Assembly: GCA_050942695.1 (NCBI GenBank)
Contig: JBMNNU010000009.1
Span: forward strand, 1 to 24,688
Source of the DNA: JBMNNU01 sp050942695
GTDB lineage: Bacteria; Chloroflexota; UBA6077
DNA: 24,688 nt
Direction: 5' to 3'
Each line of letters opens with the position of its first letter. The stretch's first letter is position 1. A program made the translations under genes and the position numbers. A model generated the notes under the pieces. The model was not told the origin of the DNA. It saw only the letters and a list, made by a program, of their open reading frames with translations, and did no database searches. Positions 1 through 8,470 of this stretch are shown piece by piece.

Positions 1-1592
1 TCCGCGCGCGACGAGGGGGTTGCTACCGGATTTGCGCCAGGCATCGCGGTAGCTCTCGGAACTGTCGGCTGAGGCGTCAATTGCGGCTGCACACCGGACG
101 GATGAGTCCGCTGGACGGTAGGCACCGGCGGCGCAGGCTGTGCAGTTGGAGCAGGAGAAGCTTCCTCAGCACCTTCCACATCGTCAAAAGGACACTGGAA
201 CTCCGGGGCCGGCTCGGCTGGCACCTGGATCGGGACTCCCGCCTCCATCACCTCGACCGCTGTGGTTGTGACTGCGCGGCTGCGGCTGCCTATTACGGTG
301 AAGACCAACTGCCCGGCTTGCGCATCGGCTGGAATGGTATATGACCCTCCTGCCCCGATCCGCCCCTGGGCATCTGCCTTAGCGCAGGCGACCTCGCGTC
401 CATTGCTGTCCCTGGTTCGGTCCAGATAGAAGCGCACCACCTCGTCGCGAGCGAACCCATCGCCGTAGAAAGTGATGCTGGTGCCCGGGCGCCCACCGTA
501 GGTGCTAGGTTGGACGTTAGGTGTATAGGGTAGGACGTCGAACCCCGCAGTCGCGGTGGCCTGGCTCAACTGGCCGATGAAGATAAGGGTGTTCTTCCCC
601 GTGAGCTCGAATGGAATGATGAAGGCGCCTGCATTTTCAAAGGCCCCATTGGCATCGGTCTTAAAGGAGATCACCGGTGGCGCCTGGGGGTTGTTCAGGT
701 GAACCGTCACCTCCTCTTCAGGGCCAAATCCGGCTCCAGAAAAGGCGAGCACCGTGTCAGCTTTCGTAGCGTAGCTGCTTATGGCTACGTTGGGGTAGAG
801 AGTCAGCATCAAGAACTGCACCGTCACCGGCGACTGGCTCTCTGAACCCATGAATATGAGCGAATTACTGCCCACCGGGCCATAGGGGATCCTAATTGCC
901 TGCCTCTCGATACTCCCGCTATTGCTTGTGGTGAAGGTCTGGAAAGGGTCCCCAGCTAGGCTGTTGAAGTAGACCTTGACCTCCTCCTCGGGCATGAAAC
1001 CTTGCGCAGAAATCTGTACGATATCCCCAACCACCCCCACGTTCGTCCCGAGCTTAACACTCGGCCTCAGGCTCTCCAGGCGTCCTGTGGCTAATGCTTC
1101 ATTGTCACTGTTTCTCTGCCTGGCGATTATCGTGAAGGTGGGTGCTCGGTAGTTAGGCGGCAGGCTGAAACTGAAGTTGCCGAAGCTCCCTCCAGAGTCG
1201 GCCTGAGCGAAGCCCAACTCTTGGGGCTGCTGGTCATTCTCTGGATCAGATGTTATGTAAAGATCAATGACGGATGCCGGGTCGAAGCCGGAGCCGGTGA
1301 CCCCGACGGTCGAGCCTGCCGTCGCGCTGGCCGGATTCAAGAGAATAAAGGCCTTCTTCTGGATCGTTTCCTGGTCCAGTACATCGATAGCCGCGGCGTC
1401 CGCGGTCGGCGTCGGCTGCCCCAGCGCCACGTCACCCCCCTGCTGGCTTGAACTCCTATCCGTCGTGGATTGGGAAGGGTTAGAGCCGTCCAGAGATAGT
1501 AGCGAGCCCGAGCCTCCACCACTGAACATGCTGTAACCCACGAACAAGACTAGCGCTATCCCGACAACAGGGAGGAGTCTCCTTATAGACAT
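1..1592 (-). CDS. Membrane-anchored surface protein with four Ig/IPT-like repeats (3' end outside window)
   Basis: The frame is open from an ATG at 1592 to the left edge (530 codons, no stop). I chose this start over the ATG six bases upstream because AGGAGG at 1601-1606 sits 8 nt before it but almost touches the other. Residues 7-23 form one hydrophobic helix after SIRR, so it is a signal anchor or uncleaved signal. Four repeats of about 90 residues follow (about 84-175, 180-265, 268-355, 358-449). Each opens with a pattern like G-x-x-V-x-V-x-G-x-GF-x-P-x-x-x-V-x-V-Y, which resembles IPT/TIG or bacterial Ig-like beta-sandwich domains. From about residue 455 the chain becomes Pro/Thr/Ala-rich, like a wall-spanning or stalk segment. 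The gene lies 13 bp downstream of the GT39 gene and probably shares its transcript. The role is inferred as an extracytoplasmic scaffold or adhesin; no catalytic motif is visible. Confidence 0.8.
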   Translation of the reverse strand, partial: MSIRRLLPVVGIALVLFVGYSMFSGGGSGSLLSLDGSNPSQSTTDRSSSQQGGDVALGQPTPTADAAAIDVLDQETIQKKAFILLNPASATAGSTVGVTGSGFDPASVIDLYITSDPENDQQPQELGFAQADSGGSFGNFSFSLPPNYRAPTFTIIARQRNSDNEALATGRLESLRPSVKLGTNVGVVGDIVQISAQGFMPEEEVKVYFNSLAGDPFQTFTTSNSGSIERQAIRIPYGPVGSNSLIFMGSESQSPVTVQFLMLTLYPNVAISSYATKADTVLAFSGAGFGPEEEVTVHLNNPQAPPVISFKTDANGAFENAGAFIIPFELTGKNTLIFIGQLSQATATAGFDVLPYTPNVQPSTYGGRPGTSITFYGDGFARDEVVRFYLDRTRDSNGREVACAKADAQGRIGAGGSYTIPADAQAGQLVFTVIGSRSRAVTTTAVEVMEAGVPIQVPAEPAPEFQCPFDDVEGAEEASPAPTAQPAPPVPTVQRTHPSGVQPQLTPQPTVPRATAMPGANPVATPSSRA

Positions 1593-1605
1593 GTTCATTC
1601 CTCCT

Positions 1606-3213
1606 CTACTTGACCACCTTCCGGATCTGCAACTGCACGTCCCCATCTGCGAAGGCGGCCACCATGCGTGAGTTGGCATATATCTCTAGAGGAAACGTCT
1701 CGTTTTCCTCGTTGAAAGTATTCAGCAGGTCGTCCGACATCACCATGTAGTCCACCTGTCTCCAATCGTTATTCAAAGCTTGAACCTGAACAGCCGGGTC
1801 CTGAGCGACCTTCCAGTGAGAGTGAGCTCTCGGGAAAATAGGTGCCCCGCCGCCAGGTTCGTGGAGATCCACCCATAGGTCATCATCCACTACCAGGACC
1901 GAGGAATTAGGTATATTCGCCCGAATCCACTCCAACTGCTGTATCTGCAATCGTGTAAGGTTGATCAGATAATGGTCTCGAGCCGTGTATACGAACACTC
2001 CGATCATTAACAACGCCGCAATGGTGAGCACAGGCAATGCCAGCAGCGCTCGTATCCTCCCCATCAGCAACGCAACCAGCATCCCGAAGTTCATCGCCAG
2101 GAAAGGGATGATGGGAATGGCATAGAACTCCAGCATCACGCTGCCTCTGGCCAGATAGACTCCGAAAGAGAAACAGAGCAGCGAGGCCACCAAAAGCTCC
2201 TTGCGGCGAAGCATATACCCCAGCAGGAGGTTCAGGGTTGCCGCCCCCATACCAGCCACGATGATGATGGAATCTTTAGCCCACCACTTCGTCCAGAAGA
2301 AGCGCCAGAACTGGCTGTACGGATCCAGGATCCCGCCTCCCGAGCGCTGCAACTGCCATCCTATGGTCCCGATCAGCGACACATGCTCAGCAGGCGCCGA
2401 ATCGAGCAGGAAGCTGAACTCTGCCGGCAACAGCTCCGACTTCAAAAAAGCGAACAGTGGGTATACGGAAACGACGAGAACCAAGGCGAAAGCCCAGCCT
2501 GTCGTGGCGAATCGCCGTAAGTGGGCTACCTGAACCGTTTGGAACAGGAGGTATGCCATAACAGGCAGGAAGAAAACGGCGTTCTCCTTGGTGAGGATGG
2601 TCAATCCGAAAGCGGCACCGCTGCCCAACACCGTGACCAGCCGCGATCCATGATTCAGCAACAGATAAAGCGACAAAAGTAGCCACAGAACCATGATGTT
2701 GTCCAGCATCACCATCCGGTGATAGTAGACAGACAATGGTGACAGGGTGAACATCAGAGTCGTGGCGGTGGCTGCCAGCAGGCTCCTGGAGAAGATCGTC
2801 GTCACCCTGAACAGCAGGGCCAATGAGATCAGATGGATGATCAGCATCAGCACTCTACCACTGTTGACCGCCATGCCGAAGGTGAGAAAGCCCTGCGGTA
2901 GAATGGTGCTCCAGAGCGCTATGAAAAGCCATCCAGCGGGGGCATGGTCGTAAAAATAGGTGTAGGGAGCCAGCTTGCCCAACCTGAGCACGGCCCAGGC
3001 TTGCTCCATATATATCCCCTCATCCCCCAGATATAGGGGGTAGCCAAACATGTTGACAGAGTGGGAGATCAAGCCCACTATCAACAGGCCCCACAGGATC
3101 TTGCCTTCTCCAAGTCTCTCTAGAGCCGCGTCGACAGATCCTGGTGCCGGTTGGCGGACAGCGTTCTCATCCACCGGCTCATCACGCTGATCGAGCATCC
3201 TGTCATCGCTCAT
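1606..3213 (-). CDS. GT39/PMT-like polytopic membrane glycosyltransferase
   Basis: This 535-residue protein has an acidic cytosolic N-terminus (about 40 residues), roughly a dozen hydrophobic helices, and a soluble C-terminal part from about residue 420. The first outer loop carries the acidic pair D64-E65 in YLGDEGIYMEQAW, the hallmark of the GT-C superfamily (GT39 PMT, ArnT, GT83). These enzymes move a sugar from a polyprenyl-phosphate donor to an acceptor on the outer face of the membrane. ATG 3213 has GGAG 8 nt upstream. It sits 79 bp downstream of the GT2 gene and 13 bp before the Ig-repeat protein, which could be its acceptor or a partner (inference). The family call is solid; sugar and acceptor cannot be read from sequence. 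A second in-frame ATG at residue 6 would change little. Confidence 0.87.
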   Translation of the reverse strand: MSDDRMLDQRDEPVDENAVRQPAPGSVDAALERLGEGKILWGLLIVGLISHSVNMFGYPLYLGDEGIYMEQAWAVLRLGKLAPYTYFYDHAPAGWLFIALWSTILPQGFLTFGMAVNSGRVLMLIIHLISLALLFRVTTIFSRSLLAATATTLMFTLSPLSVYYHRMVMLDNIMVLWLLLSLYLLLNHGSRLVTVLGSGAAFGLTILTKENAVFFLPVMAYLLFQTVQVAHLRRFATTGWAFALVLVVSVYPLFAFLKSELLPAEFSFLLDSAPAEHVSLIGTIGWQLQRSGGGILDPYSQFWRFFWTKWWAKDSIIIVAGMGAATLNLLLGYMLRRKELLVASLLCFSFGVYLARGSVMLEFYAIPIIPFLAMNFGMLVALLMGRIRALLALPVLTIAALLMIGVFVYTARDHYLINLTRLQIQQLEWIRANIPNSSVLVVDDDLWVDLHEPGGGAPIFPRAHSHWKVAQDPAVQVQALNNDWRQVDYMVMSDDLLNTFNEENETFPLEIYANSRMVAAFADGDVQLQIRKVVK

Positions 3214-3292
3214 GCTTGTCGCTCCGACGCTCCAGCATTATCCGTATTGGCAGTCTTGGCAGAGCCCTCACCCTAACCCTCAATCCAGCCAC

Positions 3293-4576
3293 CTATGCTG
3301 CCCTCCTCCCCTGCTGGCTCGTCCTGTGAGCCCCTACATGCTGGGTCTTCTCCCAGTTGTTGACCCCTCGCAACTCCCTGACGAAGGCTCTAAAGGCGGC
3401 ATAGGCCAGGATCCATTGATAGGGCAGGAAGGCTATAGCCATCACCATGGGGGTCTTCCAGGTCGCCTGCAGGCCATGGGCATCTGCGAACTCGAACAAC
3501 CCGATCATCGCCATAAAATAGTGGCTTACCAGCAGGTAAGCCGGCAGCAAAAGGATGATCGCCTGGGCTTCGTGTACTTTAGTAGTGAACATCATCCATA
3601 GCGATACCGGTACGTAAAGCGCTAAAGCCGCTTGGGCTGTGGGGAAACCCAAGGTATAGGCAGCCATAAAGCGCTGTTTCCAGGAGGGCAGTCTCAACCA
3701 ATCGCCCTTTCTCAAGGTTTGAAGAAATCCCTGGCTCCAGCGAGTCCTCTGTTTGACGAAGTGGGTCAGGGTTGGGGGGGTTTCCTCTTTAGTCACATAT
3801 TCGTCGTCGTACACTATCCGTATTCGCTCACCTTGAGTCGAAATGCGGATGCCGACGTCGGCATCTTCCGTCAGATTGTGCTCGTCCCACCCACCTATCT
3901 CTTCCAACACCTCTCGTGCGAAAAAGATGGTGTTGCCACCCAGTGGGGTGACCCCCATCTGAGAGTGGTAGTGCAAGCGACTTTTGAACCAGAAGAAGTA
4001 CTCCAGAACGTTCAGCGCTGAGTACCAGGATGAGTCGTAGTTCATCAACTGAACCCCACACTGAACCACGCGCACATCCTCTTCCATCATGACCGTGTTT
4101 ACGATGTTGAAAATATCGGGATGGATCTCATCCTCTGCATCAAAGATAGTGACTACATCGTTGCTGGAGTTGGCGAGGCCGATATTCAACCCATGGGGCT
4201 TATTAATCGGGGTATCGTCGAACACCAGCAGCCGTACGTTATCGATCCTCTCCCTGCGCAGTTGGTCTAGCTTCTCCTCGACCTTCTCTATGGTGCCCCG
4301 GTCGGTATGTTCACAGATTACTAGCACCTCCATCATCGAAAGGGGGTATCTGGCGTCTACAACCCTCTGGATGGTCTCCTGGATCACATCTTCCTCGTGC
4401 CTCGCGGGGAGCAAAACGGTAAAAGACTTAACGGGCGAGCGGAAGGTTTCCGGTGCTCGCGACCGCCGGTAAGCTTCGGGGCGATCCCAGGTGTAGATCA
4501 TGATGTAGGCTGTGTGAGCAGCCTGGATTGTGAGCAAGACCGACAAGACGGTAATAGCCAACAAGAATAAGCTCAT
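3293..4576 (-). CDS. Processive family 2 glycosyltransferase, cellulose/hyaluronan synthase-like
   Basis: The start ATG at 4576 overlaps the GtrA stop (ATGA), with GGTGGGAG just upstream. The open frame reaches 4675, but that would overlap GtrA by about 100 nt. From this start the protein has 427 residues. A membrane helix spans about 3-26. The catalytic GT-A domain is about 50-285, with KPHGLN at 126-131, DAED at 146-149 (metal/UDP-sugar site), TED at 236-238 (catalytic base) and QRTRW at 276-280, the QxxRW product-binding motif of processive beta-glycosyltransferases. Three or four C-terminal helices (about 300-400) would form the pore. No PilZ domain is present, so c-di-GMP control of the BcsA kind is not indicated. 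It probably makes and exports a beta-linked polysaccharide. The neighbouring GH5-CBM3 enzyme suggests a glucan, but chitin- or hyaluronan-like products are not excluded. Confidence 0.87.
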   Translation of the reverse strand: MSLFLLAITVLSVLLTIQAAHTAYIMIYTWDRPEAYRRSRAPETFRSPVKSFTVLLPARHEEDVIQETIQRVVDARYPLSMMEVLVICEHTDRGTIEKVEEKLDQLRRERIDNVRLLVFDDTPINKPHGLNIGLANSSNDVVTIFDAEDEIHPDIFNIVNTVMMEEDVRVVQCGVQLMNYDSSWYSALNVLEYFFWFKSRLHYHSQMGVTPLGGNTIFFAREVLEEIGGWDEHNLTEDADVGIRISTQGERIRIVYDDEYVTKEETPPTLTHFVKQRTRWSQGFLQTLRKGDWLRLPSWKQRFMAAYTLGFPTAQAALALYVPVSLWMMFTTKVHEAQAIILLLPAYLLVSHYFMAMIGLFEFADAHGLQATWKTPMVMAIAFLPYQWILAYAAFRAFVRELRGVNNWEKTQHVGAHRTSQQGRRAA

Positions 4577-4968
4577 TGCTCCCACCCCCAGGTCCATAAG
4601 AGGCTGAGGGTAAAATTCCAGACTGTAGCCAGAGCAATGCCGAATAGGTTCGCCATGAGATAGTGGATGTGCCAATGTTCCACCAGGAGGTACAGTACTC
4701 CCAGCGTGATCAACATACCTCCAATGGACGTAAGGTTGAACTTACCCAGCCGCGCGACGGAAAATTGAGCCGCCCCGAAGGTCCAACGCTCGTTCCAGAG
4801 GTAGTTGTGTACAATGGCCACCTCCACGGCTAACCCAGACGCTAGGAGGAGAGGCAGACCGGCAACGCCGTGGGCGAGGAACAACACGGTGCTGTTCACC
4901 GCCACGCCCAGTGTGCCGACGATGCCGAAACGGACGAACCGCGTTGAGATCCCCCTCACATCGCGCAT
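4573..4968 (-). CDS. GtrA family membrane protein
   Basis: This is a 131-residue protein with four membrane helices and the GtrA (PF04138) signature: RFVRFGIVGTLG near the N-terminus and the VHNYLWNERWTF stretch between helices 2 and 3. GtrA proteins are thought to flip or position polyprenyl-linked sugars for surface glycosylation. The frame opens at 4989, but ATG 4968 has GGGAGAG at 4974-4980 (5 nt spacing) and the longer start has no good site, so I use 4968. The stop overlaps the ATG of the GT2 gene (ATGA), which implies translational coupling and a shared pathway. A 135-bp gap separates it from the GH5 gene upstream. Confidence 0.87.
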   Translation of the reverse strand: MRDVRGISTRFVRFGIVGTLGVAVNSTVLFLAHGVAGLPLLLASGLAVEVAIVHNYLWNERWTFGAAQFSVARLGKFNLTSIGGMLITLGVLYLLVEHWHIHYLMANLFGIALATVWNFTLSLLWTWGWEQ

Positions 4969-5103
4969 CTTTGCTCTCCCATCCCTCATGCCCGCCAGTC
5001 TGCAGACCTGGCTGCACCTGGATGTTTCCCTGCCGGCACCTTGCCGAACTCAGCACCACAGGGGTTTGCTTAAGCCTTTGAAGGTTTGCACGATACAGAC
5101 CAA

Positions 5104-6828
5104 CTAGGGTTCTCGTCCCCAAATTAGCTTTCCGTCCAGATAAACGGTTATCCTGTCGGAAGATCTGTAGCCGGAGGCTTCAGGCCAGAAGCTGTAATCG
5201 TTGGTCTGGTCGTATTCGGACCAATCGCTAGCGTGGATGCGAATAAGGATATCCCCACTCGATTGATACCTATCCAGATCAACCCCTTCTCCCGTAAAGG
5301 TAATCCGCAGGTAGTGATCTTGATCCCCGTTCTCCGCCTTTACTATCTCCGCCTCTACGTTCTTCTCTCCCAACGCGGCGTAATCCACCTCAGCCACCGG
5401 CGTTCCAGACCGCCTGCCGTGGCTGAACCAGTAGCGCACCTCCACCCGGCTCAGGTCCAGCGGCTCTCCGCTGTGCTCCACCAGTTGGAGCCCGAACGAG
5501 ATGTTGTTGGTTCTCGGCGAGGTTTCGTTTGCCCGATACAGCACCTCGATCCAATCAGGCTGAAGTGCTTCGGATCCATGCTGCGGCTCCGCGAGTTTAG
5601 GGGCTAGATACGATCTATACACATCGTATTTTTCCGTTACGACATTGAGCCAGTCGTCGTTCAGCAGCCCGCCCGTATCCCCAGAGTTTGGGTTGAGGGA
5701 CCAGGTGAAATAGCTGGTGCCAGTCTTTTTCAGAAACTCGAGTAGGGAGCGCTGCCATACCCCTTCGTCGTCGGTCTCTTCCAGCGACCTCCCCCCGAAC
5801 TCTCCGACGATGACTGGCGCGATGCCTTCGTCCTGTATGTACGCCCAGTGATCGTGCCAGACTTTCGGGAGGTTGTTGGGGTAATCGGGAGCGTCGAACC
5901 AGCCCTGGCGATATACCCCTGGCCCGTAGTCATGGGCGCTGTACACCAACCGACCGGGAAGATCGAGCCGCACGGGATGTTCTCGAGCCCCCATCAGATT
6001 GCCGCCCCACCAGTACCAATCCCCGTTGTACTGTTCGATCCCCTCGACGATGATCAGCAGATAGGGGTTGGCCTTAAGGATGGCGTTGCCCGCCCTCTCA
6101 GCCGCCAACCTCCAGTCGGTAGCGAGGTCACCGGTGCCCCACGTTGCCGCGCCCTTCGGCTCGTTGTGCAGGTCCACCCCGATTACGGTGTCGTTCCCCG
6201 CATAGCGCTGCGCCAGCATCACCCAATCGGAGATCCACTGCTCCTCGCTTACCTCCTCGGTGTACCAAAGATCAGACTGGCCAGCGCTGGTAGGCCTGTG
6301 CCTATCCAGAACCACCTTCAGCCCTTTGGCGCCCGCCTCCTCGATGATGGCATCCAGCACTTCGATGGAGGTTAGCCCCTGGAGGTCCGGGTTTTGCAGG
6401 TAGTTGATCCCCTGAGGCATCTGGCCGGGCACCAGCACCTCGTTGGAGATCGGGAGCCTGATCGCGTTGTAACCCCACTGGCTGATCTGGTCCAGCATCC
6501 CCTTCCAGTTGCGGCTCCAGAGCCCGTGGGGAACGTAGGTGCCCGTCTCGGCGCCAAACCAGTTGATGCCGGTTATCGTCACCTCGCGCCCACTAGAGTC
6601 GAAAAGCCTTCCGCCGCAGGAATGGATGTAGTTGAGCTGGCGCCCGTCGGGGGAGACCGGCGGCGGCACTGGTGCCGGGTCCTTAATGCACTCTTCGGGG
6701 GCTGGCGGGGGCTCGCGAACGATGATCGGCGGCCTCTCCCCGCCTGGTTGCCAGAGGATCAACGCGGCGAGTACCCCCAGGATAACGACGCCAACTATCA
6801 GTCGAATCAGCCGTCTTCGTTCCATCAT
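5104..6828 (-). CDS. Membrane-anchored GH5 endoglucanase with C-terminal CBM3
   Basis: 574 residues. RRR followed by a helix at about 8-26 gives an N-in signal anchor, then a Pro-rich stalk (about 30-60) that would place the enzyme outside the cell. The GH5 (beta/alpha)8 domain covers about 65-410: R124 in YNAIRLP, the acid/base E223 in DLHNEP, H299 and Y301 in YSAHDYGPG, the nucleophile E343 in VIVGEFGG, and a W in the last strand (FTWSLNP). A CBM3 module fills about 424-574, with the typical NNISFGLQLVEHSGEPLDLS start, NDYSF, and the GKLIWGREP end. Cleavage of beta-1,4-glucan and binding to cellulose-like chains are therefore well supported. It is the first gene of the minus-strand cluster with the GT2 synthase, a pairing like that of cellulose synthase with its hydrolase (BcsZ is GH8, not GH5). 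Two adjacent ATGs (6828, 6825) are possible and neither has a strong ribosome site. Confidence 0.9.
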   Translation of the reverse strand: MMERRRLIRLIVGVVILGVLAALILWQPGGERPPIIVREPPPAPEECIKDPAPVPPPVSPDGRQLNYIHSCGGRLFDSSGREVTITGINWFGAETGTYVPHGLWSRNWKGMLDQISQWGYNAIRLPISNEVLVPGQMPQGINYLQNPDLQGLTSIEVLDAIIEEAGAKGLKVVLDRHRPTSAGQSDLWYTEEVSEEQWISDWVMLAQRYAGNDTVIGVDLHNEPKGAATWGTGDLATDWRLAAERAGNAILKANPYLLIIVEGIEQYNGDWYWWGGNLMGAREHPVRLDLPGRLVYSAHDYGPGVYRQGWFDAPDYPNNLPKVWHDHWAYIQDEGIAPVIVGEFGGRSLEETDDEGVWQRSLLEFLKKTGTSYFTWSLNPNSGDTGGLLNDDWLNVVTEKYDVYRSYLAPKLAEPQHGSEALQPDWIEVLYRANETSPRTNNISFGLQLVEHSGEPLDLSRVEVRYWFSHGRRSGTPVAEVDYAALGEKNVEAEIVKAENGDQDHYLRITFTGEGVDLDRYQSSGDILIRIHASDWSEYDQTNDYSFWPEASGYRSSDRITVYLDGKLIWGREP

Positions 6829-6873
6829 GTCTCGCCGCGGGGAGCAAAGGCTATGCCATCACGAGTATTGGGG

Positions 6874-6984
6874 GGATGGTTCACACAAACAGCCAGATCT
6901 GTAGCGTCGGGACTTGTCCCCGACGAGGTACCACGTCAGGCACAAGGCCTAACGCTACATTGTGACTCGTGCCGTGAACCATGC
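6874..6984 (+). mobile_element. MITE-like element, family A copy 1, with target-site duplication
   Basis: This 111-bp element has terminal inverted repeats GGATGGTTCAC and GTGAACCATGC. It is flanked by the 9-bp direct repeat GTATTGGGG (6865-6873 and 6985-6993), which looks like a target-site duplication. The inside holds two GC-rich stem-loops, CGTCGGG/CCCCGACG and a GTCAGGC/GCCTAAC-type arm. It encodes nothing. Other copies are at 9022-9162 (same orientation) and 23418-23528 (inverted). It lies between the GH5 and HdeD starts, in what must also be their promoter region. Confidence 0.82.
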
Positions 6985-7078
6985 GTATTGGGGATTTTCC
7001 GGGTATGTTTGTTGCTAAACCGCACTTTTCCTGTCGGAGGCGGGCTCGATACTAATCAATATCGGAGAGATAACACCA

Positions 7079-7615
7079 ATGGAAAATCCGACGACTCCCG
7101 TTCAGGCCTGGTGGGTGCTGGCCATAGCTGGCGTGGTATCCATTCTTTTCGGCCTGGCCGCGATGATCTGGCCTGGGATCACCCTTATAGTTCTGGTCTG
7201 GTTGTTCGGCGTATATGTCCTGGTTTATGGCATAGTCGAGCTGGTTGGTATGTTCAGGGCAGCCGGACAGGGTGCAGCCTGGTGGACACACCTGCTGATT
7301 GGGTTGATCAGCATCGCTGCGGGGCTGTTCATCCTCTTCAACCCCTTCGTATCCTCTACGGTATTGGTCTTCACCATCGGCTTCTGGGCGATATTCGTTG
7401 GCCTGGTGGAGATAATAGCAAGCCTTACTCAGGCCCAGATACTGTACCTGGTAACGGGCATAATCTCGGTCCTGTTCGGCTTCGTCCTGCTTTCCAATCC
7501 CGTCACGGGGGCGCTGGCCTTGATTTGGGTGATCGGGGTATTTGCAATAATAAGGGGCATTCTACTGCTGATAGGGGCTTTTAGGGCACCAGCAGGGGCC
7601 GGTTGGGCAGCGTAA
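7079..7615 (+). CDS. HdeD/DUF308 family membrane protein
   Basis: 178 residues made almost wholly of six hydrophobic helices in three pairs, with the repeated pattern GxxxIxxGLxxxxxPxxx (WWVLAIAGVVSILFGLAAMIWP, HLLIGLISIAAGLFILFNP, YLVTGIISVLFGFVLLSNP). This is the HdeD/DUF308 signature. E. coli HdeD is linked to acid resistance at high cell density; the role here is unknown. GGAGAG about 10 nt before the ATG supports the start. It appears monocistronic and faces a convergent DUF892-like gene whose terminator lies just beyond its stop. Confidence 0.85.
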   Translation: MENPTTPVQAWWVLAIAGVVSILFGLAAMIWPGITLIVLVWLFGVYVLVYGIVELVGMFRAAGQGAAWWTHLLIGLISIAAGLFILFNPFVSSTVLVFTIGFWAIFVGLVEIIASLTQAQILYLVTGIISVLFGFVLLSNPVTGALALIWVIGVFAIIRGILLLIGAFRAPAGAGWAA

Positions 7616-7624
7616 CAATTTATG

Positions 7625-7663
7625 AAAAAAGCCGCGAAGGGGAATGATTACACCCTTCGCGGC
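7625..7663 (-). terminator. Intrinsic terminator of the DUF892-like gene
   Basis: A perfect 11-bp stem (GCCGCGAAGGG at 7631-7641 with CCCTTCGCGGC at 7653-7663) encloses an 11-nt loop. Read on the minus strand it is followed directly by six T (AAAAAA at 7625-7630 on the plus strand). On the plus strand no T-run follows, so it serves mainly the minus-strand gene, whose stop is 8 bp away. Confidence 0.9.
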
Positions 7664-7670
7664 GCACGAT

Positions 7671-8180
7671 CTACGCGGCTTTCCTCATTTTAGCGCCAAC
7701 CATAGCCATGCCAATCTCTCGGACTAACTCCCTTACTCGTTCGGCAAACACCATCTTGGACGCCAGGTTTGTCTCCAGCAGCGCCGAGATAGGAATGTTG
7801 TCCATCAACTCAGCCATTGAGATCAGGCCAGTGTATGCTGCTGCATGGATCAGGGCTATCTCACGGGCCTTGTGGATGATATAAAGCGTCTTTAGCCCCG
7901 GCTGCTGGATAGCGTTCAACTCTCGTTGGAAATCATCGACCAAGATATCGTGCATCTTGGTATCTGTCTGGACAGGCTGCTTACCCAGGATTCTGAAGCA
8001 CTCCTCAAGGTTGTCGATGCTCTGTTGGGTCAGATGAGCCCTTGTACTCAGCACCTGCTTGACATCGTCATCCTGTGCCATCTTGCTCATGTCCTGCCAG
8101 AGCTGCTTCGCTTTCTTCTCTCGAGCGTGCACGTTACTTAACACTATGATGAACAGCTCTTCTGCATTCTGAATCGCCAT
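7671..8180 (-). CDS. DUF892/YciE-YciF-like ferritin-like helical protein
   Basis: The frame opens at 8240, but ATG 8180 has AAGGAGA at 8187-8193 with a 6-nt spacer, so the protein has 169 residues (MAIQNAEELF...). It is all-helical without membrane segments. The pattern of an N-terminal ELF..VLSNVHAREKKAKQLWQDMSKMA helix, a second helix ending in LEECFRILGKQP, and long third and fourth helices resembles DUF892 (YciE/YciF), a stress-induced ferritin-like four-helix bundle. Glu and His occur at spaced positions (E25-type, H67-type, E124/H129-type), but I cannot confirm a full di-iron site. It is single-gene, with its own terminator. Confidence 0.65.
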   Translation of the reverse strand: MAIQNAEELFIIVLSNVHAREKKAKQLWQDMSKMAQDDDVKQVLSTRAHLTQQSIDNLEECFRILGKQPVQTDTKMHDILVDDFQRELNAIQQPGLKTLYIIHKAREIALIHAAAYTGLISMAELMDNIPISALLETNLASKMVFAERVRELVREIGMAMVGAKMRKAA

Positions 8181-8286
8181 CGTACGTCTCCTTATTTTTT
8201 CGCCGGCAGAGTTAGGGATGTTATGCTTCCGCTGCAACAATTATGCCCTATAACTATGCGTACAACTTCCCAGAGACCGCCCCAAA

Positions 8287-8459
8287 GAGAGCCCCGGACT
8301 GAAGCCGCGGGACTGAAAAAACAAAGTTACTACGGGGCTACCGTCCCAGCCCGCAGGGCATTGTCGCTAGTAGCCGGACCGGCAAGGCCTGTGCATACCT
8401 ACCGTCCCAGCCCGCAGGGCTTCGTCTTTTCAGCGCGGTCGCTTCAGCGCCGCGCTCTC
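8287..8459 (+). repeat. Interspersed repeat family B, copy 1 (expanded)
   Basis: The 173-bp sequence begins GAGAGCCCCGGACTGAAG and ends CTTCAGCGCCGCGCTCTC, so its ends are imperfect inverted repeats. Inside, CCGTCCCAGCCCGCAGGGC occurs twice, 61 bp apart (8341 and 8402), which makes this copy longer than the inverted copy at 12967-13077. It lies upstream of the DUF892-like gene. It is non-coding. Confidence 0.75.
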
Positions 8460-8470
8460 AGCTTATTGAT

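Noticed and set aside
3265..3281. CCCTCACCCTAACCCTC between the GT2 and GT39 genes as a repeat copy
   Set aside because: It resembles one end of the CCCTCACCCC-type repeat found in the LivM-LivG linker, but only 17 bp match in style and no second arm is present.
4577..4675. N-terminal extension of the GT2 gene to 4675
   Set aside because: It would overlap GtrA by about 100 nt and add a non-membrane, His/Pro-containing stretch before the natural first helix; ATGA coupling at 4576 is the better start.
6394..7584. A 396-codon plus-strand frame across the GH5 start and the HdeD gene
   Set aside because: It lies antisense to the GH5 coding region and out of frame with HdeD, crosses a MITE, has no domain pattern, and both overlapped genes have clear family motifs.
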